A stretch of 64,000 nucleotides of DNA from Haliea sp. (GTDB lineage Bacteria > Pseudomonadota > Gammaproteobacteria > Pseudomonadales > Halieaceae): positions 114,786 to 178,785 of the forward strand of contig JADJAL010000010.1 in assembly GCA_016704305.1 (NCBI GenBank). Reading direction: 5' to 3'. Of the stretch, positions 45,373-56,600 are shown piece by piece (within the stretch, counting starts at the first letter, position 1; each line of letters starts with the position of its first letter). The position numbers and the translations under genes are program-made. The notes under the pieces were generated by a model that was given only the letters and a program-made list of their open reading frames with translations, did no database searches and was not told the DNA's origin.

Positions 45373-46704
45373 ATGTTCCCAGTTGCGAAGCGATTGCGAC
45401 AGCTGCGTTGCGCGCGGTTTGCCGTCCCTATCCTGCTGCCCCTGCTGATGCTGGCATCGGTACCCGCGGGCAACGCGCAAACGCTGACATTTGACGACGC
45501 GCTAACCAGCGCACTGCAGCAGGCTCCCGAGTTGCGCGCCGGCACGGCCCTGATCGAAGCTGCGCGGCACGCGACCGTGCCGGCGGGCGAATTGCCCGAT
45601 CCCAAACTGGTGCTGGGACTGGACAATGTGCCCGTCGAAGGCGATGACCGCTTCAGCACCGGCGAGGATTTTATGACCATGCAACGCGTCGGGCTGATGC
45701 AGGAGTTCACCAGTGGCGCCAAGCGCAAGGCCCGCAGCGAACTGGCCACGGCGCAGGTCGACCTGATGCGGTCTGATAAGCGGCAGCAGCGACAAATCGT
45801 GCTGCTTGAAACCGCACTGGCCTGGATTGCGCGCCATACGTGGGAGCGGCAACTGGCACTGGTGGCACAGTGGGAGCGCGATAACGCCTTGTTCGACAGC
45901 GTGGTGCGCGCGCAACTGGCGGCCGCCACGGGCTCCGCGCTCGATGCCTTGCGGCCACGGGAAGAAGCCGCGGACATTGCGGCTCTGCGCGACGAGGTCG
46001 CGGCGGGTTGCGCACAATCGATCGCGCAACTGCGGCGCTGGATCGGCGACACCGCCGAGCTGCCGCTGGGCGGTGAGGCCCCCAATTGGCGCATCGATGT
46101 GACGGAATTGCAGCACAACCTGCACCAACACCCTGAGCTAATGAACTTCACGTCCAGGGCGCGTGTACTGGACGCCGACATCGCCGAGTCGCGCGCCGCC
46201 AAACAGCCCGACTGGGAGGTGACACTGGCCTGGCTGGAGCGCGGGTCCGGCTACGACGATATGGCAATGCTGGAGGTACGCATGGACCTGCCGCTGTTCA
46301 CGGCATCGCGCCAGACCCCGTTGGTTGCAAGCAAGGTCGCACAGCGCGCGGCACTCGACGCCGAACGCGAGGCCAGCCTGCGCGAACACGCAGCCATGTT
46401 GGAAGTCGAGTTCTCCGAGTATCAACGCCTGCAACAGTCGCAGCAGCGTTTCACCGACATACTCCTGCCCCTGGCTGACGAGAAGGTCGAGCTGGCGCTG
46501 GCGAGCTGGCGCAGCGGCGAGGGCGCATTGGTGGATGTCATCGGCGCGCGCCGCGAGCGCATCGCGACACACATAAAGGCCATCGCCGCCACCGGCGAAC
46601 TACAGCAGGTCGCCGCGCGCCTGCACTTCGCCAACAGCGAGAGCTACGAGGCTGCTGCGAACACTACGGATAGTGCGGACAACTTAACGGGAGAACTGCC
46701 ATGA
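45373..46704 (+). CDS. cusC: CusC-type outer-membrane factor of the metal efflux system
   Basis: The 443-residue TolC-family protein has a signal peptide ending at GNAQ, then the TolC coiled-coil repeats (LTFDDALTSALQQAPELRAG and a second half near residue 245). No lipobox Cys is seen after the signal, unlike E. coli CusC. It is the exit duct of a tripartite pump with cusB and cusA. The stop overlaps the cusB start as ATGA. Confidence 0.88.
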   Translation: MFPVAKRLRQLRCARFAVPILLPLLMLASVPAGNAQTLTFDDALTSALQQAPELRAGTALIEAARHATVPAGELPDPKLVLGLDNVPVEGDDRFSTGEDFMTMQRVGLMQEFTSGAKRKARSELATAQVDLMRSDKRQQRQIVLLETALAWIARHTWERQLALVAQWERDNALFDSVVRAQLAAATGSALDALRPREEAADIAALRDEVAAGCAQSIAQLRRWIGDTAELPLGGEAPNWRIDVTELQHNLHQHPELMNFTSRARVLDADIAESRAAKQPDWEVTLAWLERGSGYDDMAMLEVRMDLPLFTASRQTPLVASKVAQRAALDAEREASLREHAAMLEVEFSEYQRLQQSQQRFTDILLPLADEKVELALASWRSGEGALVDVIGARRERIATHIKAIAATGELQQVAARLHFANSESYEAAANTTDSADNLTGELP

Positions 46705-47999
46705 GAACGACACAGGGCAAAGGGGTAACCATGGCGCTGGGCTTTGTGCTGGTCGCGGCGGGCACGGCTGCGGGTTGGTGGTGGGGACATCGCACGGCGG
46801 TCTCGCAGTCGGATGCGGCGTCGGAGAACGCCAGCGACGAGCGCGCCATCCTGTACTGGTACGACCCCATGTCGCCACAGCACCACTTTGACCGGCCCGG
46901 TAAATCGCCCTTCATGGACATGGACCTGGTGCCGAAATATGCCAGTGACACCGTGGCAGGCGACGCATCCGACGGCGGCGTCAGGATCGACGCACGGATC
47001 ACGCAAAATGTCGGCGTGCGCGCGGCGCGGGTCGAACGCATCGTGCTGGCGTCAGTCATCGAAGCTACTGGACTAATCGCATTCAACGAGCGCGACGTGG
47101 CGATTGAACAGGCGCGCAGCGCAGGCCTGGTGGAGCGGGTCTGGCCCCTGGCGCCCGGTGATGTGATTGCGGCCGGTCAACCGCTGGTTGAGCTACTGGT
47201 GCCGCAATGGACGGCGGCGCAAGCGGAATACCTGGCATTGCGCGCCGGTGCCGACCGCGCGCTGGTCGATGCCGCGCGTGAACGGCTGCGCATGCTGGGC
47301 CTGTCCGCCGCGATGATTGACGAACTGGAGCAGTCGGGGCGCGCGCGGCAACGTTTCATTCTGTACAGCTCGCGTGGCGGTGTGCTTGAGTCGTTGGACG
47401 TGCGCAGCGGCATGGCTGTCGCGGCGGGACAGACGCTCGCGCGCGTACAGGGCATTGACAGTATGTGGCTGGAAGTCGCGGTGCCGGAAAGCCGCGCCAC
47501 CAGTGTGCAGATGGGTGGTGATGCCGAGGTTCAATTCGTTGCGTACCCGGGGCGTTCACTGACCGGGCGGATTATCGCTGTGTTACCAGACCTGGCAGCG
47601 GGCAGTCGCACCTTGCGCGTGCGCATCGAACTGGCCAACCCCGACGGCCAGCTCCGCGCTGGGATGTCCGCCCAGGTTCGACTGGCTGCCAACACAGGCG
47701 GGTACGCGCTGGCGGTGCCGACAGAAGCCATCATTCGCACCGGCAAGCGCGCGCTGGTGATCGCGGTGCAGGAAGACGGCGCTTTTTCCGGGGTCGAAGT
47801 TGAACTCGGCCCGGAGATCGACAATCGCACCGTGATCGTCGCCGGACTGGCGGAGGGCCAGAGCATCGTCTCCAGTGCGCAGTTCCTGCTCGATTCTGAA
47901 GCCAGCCTGTCCGGGCTGTTTGCTCCCGCTGCTCCCGCCACGACATTGCCGGAATCCCTCCCCGACGAAGCCGCGAACGCGATGGGAGAAGAACGATGA
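46701..47999 (+). CDS. cusB: CusB-type periplasmic adaptor of the Cu/Ag efflux pump
   Basis: The protein is 432 residues with an N-terminal membrane anchor (residues 10-28) and the CusB-specific metal-binding segment ILYWYDPMSP...PGKSPFMDMDLVPKY (about residues 51-78). Its Met residues match those that bind Cu(I)/Ag(I) in E. coli CusB. Barrel, lipoyl and alpha-hairpin domains follow. It links CusA to CusC. It overlaps both neighbours by 4 bp. Confidence 0.92.
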   Translation: MRTTQGKGVTMALGFVLVAAGTAAGWWWGHRTAVSQSDAASENASDERAILYWYDPMSPQHHFDRPGKSPFMDMDLVPKYASDTVAGDASDGGVRIDARITQNVGVRAARVERIVLASVIEATGLIAFNERDVAIEQARSAGLVERVWPLAPGDVIAAGQPLVELLVPQWTAAQAEYLALRAGADRALVDAARERLRMLGLSAAMIDELEQSGRARQRFILYSSRGGVLESLDVRSGMAVAAGQTLARVQGIDSMWLEVAVPESRATSVQMGGDAEVQFVAYPGRSLTGRIIAVLPDLAAGSRTLRVRIELANPDGQLRAGMSAQVRLAANTGGYALAVPTEAIIRTGKRALVIAVQEDGAFSGVEVELGPEIDNRTVIVAGLAEGQSIVSSAQFLLDSEASLSGLFAPAAPATTLPESLPDEAANAMGEER

Positions 48000-50900
48000 T
48001 CGCCGCCGTCATACGCTGGTCGCTGGGCAATCGCTTTCTCGTTTTGCTGGCGAGTTTTTTCCTGGCCTGCTGGGGCGCATGGGCGCTGCGCACGACGGCG
48101 GTCGATGCGCTACCCGACCTGTCAGACGTGCAGGTCATTATCCGCACCAGCTATCCGGGCCAGGCGCCCCGGATCGTGGAGGACCAGGTGACCTATCCGC
48201 TCACGTCCACCATGCTCTCCGTCCCCGGCGCCAAAACCGTGCGCGGTTTTTCCTTCTTTGGCGACAGCTTTGTCTATGTCCTGTTCGAGGACGGCACCGA
48301 CCTGTACTGGGCGCGTTCGCGCGTGCTGGAGTACCTGAACCAGGTGCAGAGCCGGCTGCCGGCCACGGCGCGGTCGGCGCTGGGACCCGACGCCACCGGC
48401 GTGGGATGGATCTACCAGTACGCGTTGATTGATCGCACGGGCCAGCACGACCTCGCCCAGTTGCGGGAGCTGCAGGACTGGTTTCTCCGGTATGAATTGA
48501 AAACGCTGCCGGATATCGCCGAGGTCGCCACCGTGGGCGGCATGGTGCGGCAGTACCAGATCGTGCTGGACCCTGTAAAGATGGTGGCGCGGGGAATTAC
48601 CCACGAGGACGTGCGTTCGGCGATCGCTGCGGGAAATCAGGAAACCGGGGGCGGAGTACTCACACTGGGCGAGGCCGAGTTGATGGTGCGCAGCAACGGC
48701 TATCTGCGTTCGCTCGAGGATTTTCGCGCCGTGTTGCTGCGCCTCGATGGCGGCGTTCCGATCACGCTCGGCGATGTCGCCCACATCCAGCTCGGCCCGG
48801 AGATGCGCCGCGGTATCGGCGAATTTGACGGCGAGGGCGAGGCAGTCGGCGGCGTGGTGATCCTGCGCTCCGGCAAAAACGCGCGCAGCACGATCACTGC
48901 GGTGCAGGCCAAACTGGAACAGCTCAGGCCGAGCCTGCCGCCGGGCGTGGAGATCGTCACCACCTATGATCGCAGCGGCCTGATCGACCGCGCCATCGAA
49001 AATCTAAGCCGCAAGCTGCTGGAGGAGCTGCTGGTCGTGGCGCTGGTATGCATGCTGTTCCTGCGCCATTTACGCTCCAGCATGGTAGCCATTATCACCC
49101 TGCCGCTGGGCATACTCATCGCCTTTGTGGTGATGCGCTACCAGGGCATCAACGCCAACATCCTGTCGCTGGGCGGGATCGCAATCGCCATCGGCGCGAT
49201 GGTGGATGCGGCGGTGGTGATGATAGAGAACGCGCACAAGAAAATAGAGGCCTGGCACGAGCAGCACCCCGGGCGGGAACTGCGCGGTGAGGAACACTGG
49301 CGGGTCATTACCGACGCGGCGGTCGAGGTCGGGCCGGCGCTGTTCTTCTGCCTGCTGATCATCACCCTGTCCTTCATCCCGATATTCAGCCTGCAGGCGC
49401 AGGAGGGCCGCCTGTTTGCACCACTGGCCTTTACCAAAACCTGGGCGATGGCGGCTGCGGCCGGATTGTCGGTGACACTGGTGCCGGTGCTGATGGGATA
49501 CTGGATTCGCGGCAAATTGCCCGCAGAACACGACAATCCAGTGAACCGCGTATTGATCAGGTGGTACCGCCCGGTGCTCGATGCCGCGCTGGCGCGGCCG
49601 CGGCTGACACTGGCGCTGGCCGGCCTGGTGTTGCTGTCCGCACTCTGGCCGATCAGCAGGCTGGGCGGCGAATTCCTGCCCGCGCTGGATGAAGGCGACC
49701 TGCTGTACATGCCCAGTGCCCTGCCTGGTCTGTCGGCGCAGAAAGCCAGCGAACTGTTGCAGCAGACCGACCGCATGATCAGGACGGTGCCGGAAGTGGC
49801 GCGGGTCTTTGGCAAGGCGGGGCGGGCGGAGAGCGCCACCGATCCCGCCCCGCTGGAGATGTTTGAAACCACGGTCCAATTCAAGCCGCGTTCGCAATGG
49901 CGCGCGGGCATGACGCCGGAGAAACTGGTCGAGGCACTGGACGCCGCGGTACAGGTGCCGGGACTCACGAATCTGTGGATTCCGCCCATACGCAACCGCA
50001 TCGACATGCTGGCCACCGGCATCAAGAGCCCTGTCGGGGTGAAAATCGCCGGTGCATCGCTGGCGGATATCGACGGCGTGGCGCGGGACATCGAGCGCGT
50101 GGCCGACTCGGTACCGGGTGTTTCATCCGCGCTGGCCGAGCGCCTCACGGGCGGTCGCTACATCGATATCGATATTGATCGCGCAGCCGCCGCGCGCTAC
50201 GGCCTCACTATCGCCGACGTGCAATCGGTAGTGGCCAGCCTGATCGGCGGTGAGAACATCGGCGAGACCGTGGAAGGCCTGGCCCGCTTCCCCATCAACC
50301 TGCGCTACCCGCGTGCATGGCGAGATACCGTTGAGCGCCTGGAGAACTTGCCGCTGCTGACGCCAGCCGGGTCGCAGATTGCGCTGGGAGCCGTGGCCAG
50401 TATTCGGGTGACCGATGGCCCGGCAATGCTCAAAAGCGAGAACGCGCGCCAGAGCGGCTGGGTGTACGTGGATGTGCGCGGGCGCGACATGGCCGCCGTG
50501 GTTGCGGATCTGCGCGATGCGGTGGCGCAGAGCGTCAAACTTCCCGCCGGGATCAGCGTCTCCTACTCCGGCCAGTTCGAGTTCCTGGAACGCGCCAACG
50601 CGCGCTTGAAACTGGTGGTACCAGTGACCCTGTTCATCATTTTTGTACTGCTTTACCTGATCTTCGCGCGGGCTGACGACGCGCTGCTGATCATGGCGAC
50701 GCTGCCCTTCGCGCTGACCGGCGGCGTGTGGTTGCTCTACCTGATGGACTTCAATCTGTCCGTGGCGACCGGTGTTGGCTTCATCGCGTTGGCCGGCGTG
50801 GCGGCGGAATTTGGGGTGATCATGGTGCTGTACCTGAATCGCGCGTGGGAGCAGCGCGTGGCGGACGGGCAAACCGGCGAACAGGATCTGCTGGCGGCCA

Positions 50901-51142
50901 TTCGCGAGGGCGCGGTACTGCGCGTGCGGCCCAAGGCCATGACCGTGGCGGTGATTGTCGCGGGCCTGCTGCCACTGTTCTGGGGCGACGGCGCGGGCAG
51001 CGAGATCATGACGCGCATCGCCGCGCCCATGGTCGGCGGCATGCTTACCGCGCCGCTGGTGTCCCTGCTGGTTATTCCGACCGTGTATCACCTGCGGCGG
51101 CGCAACCGTGCCAGTGGTGATGGCTCCAGTAGCCACCGTTAG
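47996..51142 (+). CDS. cusA: CusA-type heavy-metal RND pump
   Basis: The 1,048-residue inner-membrane transporter has 12 predicted membrane helices in two halves. It starts MIAAVIRWSLGNRFLVLLAS. The TM4 segment AIGAMVDAAVVMIENAHKK is the CusA/monovalent-cation form, unlike the CzcA divalent type. It exports Cu(I)/Ag(I) by proton exchange with CusB and CusC. A two-component CusRS pair is not in this stretch. Confidence 0.92.
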   Translation: MIAAVIRWSLGNRFLVLLASFFLACWGAWALRTTAVDALPDLSDVQVIIRTSYPGQAPRIVEDQVTYPLTSTMLSVPGAKTVRGFSFFGDSFVYVLFEDGTDLYWARSRVLEYLNQVQSRLPATARSALGPDATGVGWIYQYALIDRTGQHDLAQLRELQDWFLRYELKTLPDIAEVATVGGMVRQYQIVLDPVKMVARGITHEDVRSAIAAGNQETGGGVLTLGEAELMVRSNGYLRSLEDFRAVLLRLDGGVPITLGDVAHIQLGPEMRRGIGEFDGEGEAVGGVVILRSGKNARSTITAVQAKLEQLRPSLPPGVEIVTTYDRSGLIDRAIENLSRKLLEELLVVALVCMLFLRHLRSSMVAIITLPLGILIAFVVMRYQGINANILSLGGIAIAIGAMVDAAVVMIENAHKKIEAWHEQHPGRELRGEEHWRVITDAAVEVGPALFFCLLIITLSFIPIFSLQAQEGRLFAPLAFTKTWAMAAAAGLSVTLVPVLMGYWIRGKLPAEHDNPVNRVLIRWYRPVLDAALARPRLTLALAGLVLLSALWPISRLGGEFLPALDEGDLLYMPSALPGLSAQKASELLQQTDRMIRTVPEVARVFGKAGRAESATDPAPLEMFETTVQFKPRSQWRAGMTPEKLVEALDAAVQVPGLTNLWIPPIRNRIDMLATGIKSPVGVKIAGASLADIDGVARDIERVADSVPGVSSALAERLTGGRYIDIDIDRAAAARYGLTIADVQSVVASLIGGENIGETVEGLARFPINLRYPRAWRDTVERLENLPLLTPAGSQIALGAVASIRVTDGPAMLKSENARQSGWVYVDVRGRDMAAVVADLRDAVAQSVKLPAGISVSYSGQFEFLERANARLKLVVPVTLFIIFVLLYLIFARADDALLIMATLPFALTGGVWLLYLMDFNLSVATGVGFIALAGVAAEFGVIMVLYLNRAWEQRVADGQTGEQDLLAAIREGAVLRVRPKAMTVAVIVAGLLPLFWGDGAGSEIMTRIAAPMVGGMLTAPLVSLLVIPTVYHLRRRNRASGDGSSSHR

Positions 51143-51224
51143 TGGTTTCCCAACAGCCAATTATTGACACGCATCGGAGCATGCCCTAACCTGCCCGCAT
51201 AATATAACACGTGTAACATAACGT

Positions 51225-51881
51225 ATGTCACAGCGGATGGTTTACCAGACCGAGGAAACCCGGCAGAAAATTCTTGTCGCCGCGGAAGCCACGTTCATCG
51301 AAAAAGGGTTCTTCAACACCCAGATGAAGGACGTGGCGGCAGCCATCGGGATAAGTCGCAACAGCCTGTACCGCTATTTCCACGACAAGGGCGATCTCGG
51401 CTATGCGGTGTTGGGCATGGTGTACGCCAGGATCGAGCCGCGCCTGGAGCGGATTCTCAGGGACGCTCGAGCGAACACCGCGCTAAGTGGCCGGGAGCAA
51501 TTACAGCTGTTTCTGGAAAAGGGCCTTCTGAATAAGCACCTGCGGGCAGACCTTACATTTATGGCCGAGTTCGACAGTTACTTTTCGGGCGACCGGATAC
51601 CTGTCGATTTCAGGTCCCGCGCGGGCGGTCCGCTGCCAATGTCGTACTTATCCATGATCGGTGATCTGGTGCTCGCTGGCGTGCAGGATGGCTCGATACG
51701 CCGGGATATCAGTCCGCAGCAATTGCTGCCGATGATCCTGTATTCACTGAAGGCCCTGCAGCAGCACATCCTGCTCCGCGGCTCGGCGTTGGTGGATATC
51801 TCCCAACGTGACACGGAGCGCTTGCTGCCCAACTTGATCACGGTCCTGATGGACGGCTTGAAGCCGGTAGCATCCGGTTAG
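51225..51881 (+). CDS. TetR-family transcriptional regulator
   Basis: The 218-residue protein has a TetR helix-turn-helix near residues 15-60 (ILVAAEATFIEKGFFNTQMKDVAAAIGISRNSLYRYFHDKG). A ligand-binding domain follows. Targets could be the sulfatase gene downstream, itself, or the RND pump further on; the sequence does not tell. It is 83 bp after cusA and has its own likely promoter region, containing ATAACACGTGTAACATAAC, which includes a dyad. Confidence 0.9.
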   Translation: MSQRMVYQTEETRQKILVAAEATFIEKGFFNTQMKDVAAAIGISRNSLYRYFHDKGDLGYAVLGMVYARIEPRLERILRDARANTALSGREQLQLFLEKGLLNKHLRADLTFMAEFDSYFSGDRIPVDFRSRAGGPLPMSYLSMIGDLVLAGVQDGSIRRDISPQQLLPMILYSLKALQQHILLRGSALVDISQRDTERLLPNLITVLMDGLKPVASG

Positions 51882-52019
51882 ACGGGCATCCGATAACATG
51901 AATTCCCCCATGCCTGAACCCCATTCAGACCATGTCGGCCTGAACGACAGCGTGCCGGCCATTTGTTTCCCACCGGCAGTGGGCCTGGCTGTGTTGCACG
52001 CATTGGAAGGAAGAGATCT

Positions 52020-53597
52020 ATGTTCAAGCTGAACCTGAAAGACGCTTTCCACTTTACGTTGGTGTTGCTGGCCGCGAGTTGGGGGCATTTTGCCAACGCT
52101 GCAGCGCGCCCCAATATCATTTTTATCCTTTCCGATGATCACGCCGTGCGCGCGGTCAGTGCTTACGGCGACAGCCTGGTTGCAACACCCAATATCGACC
52201 GCATCGCCGCCGGCGGTATACGTTTTGACCGCGCCTACGTCGGCAACGCGATCTGCGGTCCCAGCCGGGCGACCCTGCTCACTGGCCTGCATAGCCATGC
52301 CAACGGATTCTACAGCAACGAGTGGTCAGGGCCGTTCAATGGAGAGCAGCAGACCTTGCCCGGCCTGCTACATGGCTCGGGCTACCAAACGGCGGTGATT
52401 GGCAAATGGCATTTATACAGCGACCCGGTGGCATTCGATCACTGGGAGGTCATCGACAATGTGATGGAGCAGGGTACCTATTACAACCCGTCCTTCAGAA
52501 GTCCTGCCGGCATTGAGGAGACGACCGGTTACGTCGCGGACCTGATCACCGACAAGTCCATCGCCTGGCTGGAGCAGGCGAAACGCGAGGACCGACCGTT
52601 TTTCCTCCTGTACAACCACAAGACACCGCACCGGGACTGGATGCCGGGTCCCGAGGAATTGCGCAACTGGGACGAGGATGCGCGCTTCGAGGAGCCCGCG
52701 ACCCTGTTTCGCAACCTGGATGGCCTGACGCGGGCTCGAAGCGACGCACGCATGCGTATCGCAGACTATATGACCGACAGCGACCTGAAGCTGAGAAAGG
52801 GGACGAACCTGACGCCGGAGCAGGAAGCGCTGTGGGAACAGGCATTCGCAGAGGGCAACCGGCAGTTTGCAGCGGCGCAGCTGAGCGACGAGGACAAGCT
52901 GCGCTGGAAATACCAGCGTTATGTGAAATCCTACGCCGCGTCAGTCCAAAGTATGGACAGACAAATCGGGCGCCTGCTGGATTACCTGGAAGCCAACAAC
53001 TTGATGGACAACACACTCGTGGTGTACAGCTCGGACCAGGGCTTTTTCCTCGGCGAAAACGGCTGGTTCGACAAACGCTGGATAGACGATGCGTCCTCAC
53101 GGGTACCGCTGCTGATGGAGTGGCGAGGGCACATCCGGCCCGGCACCGTGTCGGATGCCCTCGTACAGAACATCGATTTCGCGCCCACGCTGCTGGACGC
53201 CGCCGGCGTCAAACCCAAAACACCGATGCAGGGCGTAAGCCTGTTGCCGCTGTTCAAACCACAGCCCAAGCCCTGGCACCGCGACCTGTATTACCATTTC
53301 TATGAGAACCCGGGGTTCCACGGCGTGGCGCGTCACTATGGCGTCATCACCGAGCGCTACAAGCTGGCCTATTATTACCAGAACGACGAGTGGGAGTTGT
53401 TCGATCGGGAGACAGATCCAGCGGATCAGCGAAACCTCTACGGGAAATCCGGATACGATGACATCACTGGAGATCTCAAACGGCGACTGCAGGCGCTGCG
53501 TGCGCAGTATCAGGTGCCGGAGACGGACCCGGAGGCAGCCTGGTACCATGGCGCAGTCGTAAGGGCGTTGGAACAACTGATGTTGTGGTTGTTCTGA
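52020..53597 (+). CDS. Exported type-I sulfatase
   Basis: The 525-residue protein has a signal peptide, then PNIIFILSDDHA with metal-binding Asp residues. The formylglycine motif CGPSRATLLTG is near residue 80, with the modified Cys first. SSDQGFFLGENGWFDK near residue 345 carries the second metal-site residues. Type-I sulfatases hydrolyse sulfate esters of polysaccharides or small molecules and need FGE or anSME for maturation. The family (S1) covers many substrates, so specificity is open. A marine polysaccharide sulfatase is plausible. Confidence 0.92.
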   Translation: MFKLNLKDAFHFTLVLLAASWGHFANAAARPNIIFILSDDHAVRAVSAYGDSLVATPNIDRIAAGGIRFDRAYVGNAICGPSRATLLTGLHSHANGFYSNEWSGPFNGEQQTLPGLLHGSGYQTAVIGKWHLYSDPVAFDHWEVIDNVMEQGTYYNPSFRSPAGIEETTGYVADLITDKSIAWLEQAKREDRPFFLLYNHKTPHRDWMPGPEELRNWDEDARFEEPATLFRNLDGLTRARSDARMRIADYMTDSDLKLRKGTNLTPEQEALWEQAFAEGNRQFAAAQLSDEDKLRWKYQRYVKSYAASVQSMDRQIGRLLDYLEANNLMDNTLVVYSSDQGFFLGENGWFDKRWIDDASSRVPLLMEWRGHIRPGTVSDALVQNIDFAPTLLDAAGVKPKTPMQGVSLLPLFKPQPKPWHRDLYYHFYENPGFHGVARHYGVITERYKLAYYYQNDEWELFDRETDPADQRNLYGKSGYDDITGDLKRRLQALRAQYQVPETDPEAAWYHGAVVRALEQLMLWLF

Positions 53598-53682
53598 TAA
53601 CGCGGCTTGAAATAGGCATCGCCCGCGCGCGGCAGGGCTACGTTAGCGGGTCTCAAAAGGCTGTTTGCCTGAGCGACCAAGG

Positions 53683-56600
53683 TCACTGGTTGCCAGCAAA
53701 TCCCAACTTCTCCTTCACCCGCTCGCGCGCGGTTTGCACGATCGCATAGAAACCGGGGATAAATACCGTCCCTACCAGCAGCGCGGCGAGCATGCCGCCG
53801 AACACCGTGATCCCGAGCGAGCGCTGGCCGAACGCGCCAGCGCCGCTGGCAAACACCAGCGGCAGGATGCCGAGGATAAAGGACATCGCCGTCATGCACA
53901 CGGCCCTGAAGCGCAGGCGCCCGGCCTCGCGCGCCGCGGTGAGAATGGCCACCCCCTCCTGCTCGCGCAGGTGGCGCGCGAACTCCACGATCAGGATCGC
54001 GTTCTTCGCCGCCATGCCGATCAGCAGCACGACGCCAATCTGCGCGTAGAGATCGAGCGCGGTGCCCGACACGAGCAGCGCAGCGATCGCACCGCCAATC
54101 GCCATCGGCACCACCAGGATAATCGCCGCCGGAATGGACCAGCTCTCGTACTGCGCGACCAGGAACAGGTACACGAAGATCAACGCGAGTGCGTAGGCAT
54201 AGATCGCAGTGCTGCTCGCCTCCTGCTCCTGGAAGGCCATGCCGGTCCATTCCATGCGAAAGCCCGCCGGCGCGGTTGCGGCGATCAGGTCCTCGAAAGC
54301 TTTCATCGCCTCACCCGAACTGTAGCCGGGCGCCACATTGGCGCGCACCGAGGCGGCGCGGTACATGTTGTAGCGCGACGCCACGTCCGGGCCCAGAATC
54401 GGGCGCGCGGTCACCAGCGCGTTGAGCGGAATCATCTCGCCACTTTCGGACTTGAGGAAAAAGTGGTCCATGTCCGCAAGGTCGGAGCGAAACGGCGCCT
54501 CCGCCTGCATGATGACCTTGTAGGTCTTGCCAAACTTGTTGAAGTCATTGACATACAACGAGCCCATCTGCGCCTGCAACGTCATGAAGATTTCGCTCAG
54601 CGGCACGCCCAGATTCTTCGCCTTGATACGATCCACGTCGATAAAGTACTGCGGCACGTTGGCGCGGTAGGTGCTGAATACGTCCTGCAATCCCGGCGTC
54701 TGGTTGCCGTCGACGATGATGTCATTGAGCACCGCGGCCAGTTCCGCTGGCGGTCGCGCCAGCGTGTCCTGCAGCATCAACTCAAGGCCGCCTACCGCAC
54801 CCATACCGGGAACTGCCGGCGGCGCGATCGCCATGACCTGCGCTTCGGGCACTTCCAGCAAGGCCCGCCCATTGATGCGCGCTGCCACGTTGAACGACAG
54901 ATTCTCGGGTTCCGGTCGCTGATCCCACGGCTTCAGCACCACGAACAAGGTCGCGCCGTTGCTGCTTCTCGCACCGTTTAGCACGGAAAAGCCCGTGATG
55001 CTCGTGACCACTTCCACCGCGGGATCCTGCTGCAGGATAGCGCTGACTTTTTCCACCACCTGCGTTGTACGGGAGATGGACGAGGCATCCGGCAACTGGA
55101 TATTAACGAACAACAAACCCTTGTCTTCGGGTGGCACAAACGCGGTGGGCGTATGCAACACACCCAACAGCAGGGCTGCCATCCACGCCAGGAAGATCAC
55201 GCCCACGACCAACAGTTTGCGCAGCACCCACTGCACGCCTTTGTCATAGACGCCGGTCAGGCGGCTGAACGCCGCGAGGAATTTCCGGTACCACAACGCA
55301 TCCCCGCGCCCCCCGGATTGCAGCAGCAGGCCGCACAATGCGGGGCTCAGGGTCAGCGCATTGATGGACGAAAACACGACAGCGACACAAATCGTCACCG
55401 CAAACTGGCGGTACATTTCACCGGTAATTCCCGGCAGCAGCGCCACCGGCACGAAAACGGCGAGCAACACCAGCGTGGTGCTGATGATGGCGCCGCCTAC
55501 CTCGCGCATGGTGACGAGCGCTGCGTCCCGCGACGACATCGTCGGATCTTCGCGCATATGGCGATCGCAGTTCTCGATTACCAGAATGGCGTCGTCCACC
55601 ACGATGCCGATCGCCAATATCAGGCCAAACAGCGTGACCGTGTTAATCGACATGCCCAGCAACTGCAACACGGAGAAGGTGGCCACCAGCGACACCGGGA
55701 TCGCCACGGTGGGCACCAGCGTGGCGCGCCAGTTGCCGAGAAACAAATACGTGATGGCGATGACGAGCAATACCGCTTCGAACAGGGAACGCAGCACCTG
55801 GTTGACCGCGGTGGACACATAGCGGGTGGTGTCATAGCTGTTGACGTATTCCAGACCCTCGGGGAAATACCGGGACAGTTCCTCCAGCGCCTTGTCGATC
55901 GCTGCGCCGGAGGCCAGCGCGTTGGCATCCGCCGTGGTATACATTGCGAGATTGACAGCCGGGTGGCCGTTGATTTCACCGAAAACGTTATACCCCGACT
56001 GCCCCAGTTCCACCCGCGCGACGTCGCGCAGATAGATCGCGGAACCGTCACTGCGCGCGCGCAGCACGATGTCGTTGAACTCCTCCACGTCCTGCAGCCG
56101 GCCTTTTGCCTGCAGCGTGTATTCCGTCTGCAGCGGCCCGTCAAACGGCGGCGCGCCGATTTTCCCCGCCGCGACCTGCACATTCTGTTCGCGCAGCGCG
56201 GCCTGTATGTCGGCGACGGACAATCCCAGGCTGGTCATGCGGTCGGGGTCGAGCCACAGCCGCATCGAATAATCTGCTTCGCCAAGAATGTTCGCCGCCG
56301 AAATGCCTTCAACGCGCGCCAGTTCACTCTGCACATTGATCTTGACGTAGTTGGAGATGAACTTGTAATCGAGGGAATTATCGGGCGAGGTAAAGCTCAC
56401 GATCTTGAGCATATCGGGCGAGCGCTCGGCGATGCGCAGGCCCGCCGCGCGCACTTCAGCAGGTAGCGAAGTCTCCGCCAGCTTGATCCGGTTCTGCACC
56501 CGCACCAACGCCATGTCGGGATCAGCGCCGACATCGAAGGTCACCGTCAGCGTATAGCTGCCGTCGTTTGCGCTTTTGGAAGACATATAAATCATATCTT

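Noticed and set aside
53665..56466. Two plus-strand ORFs of over 430 residues inside the RND pump gene
   Set aside because: Histidine/arginine/glutamine-rich antisense shadows of an unmistakable HAE1 transporter.
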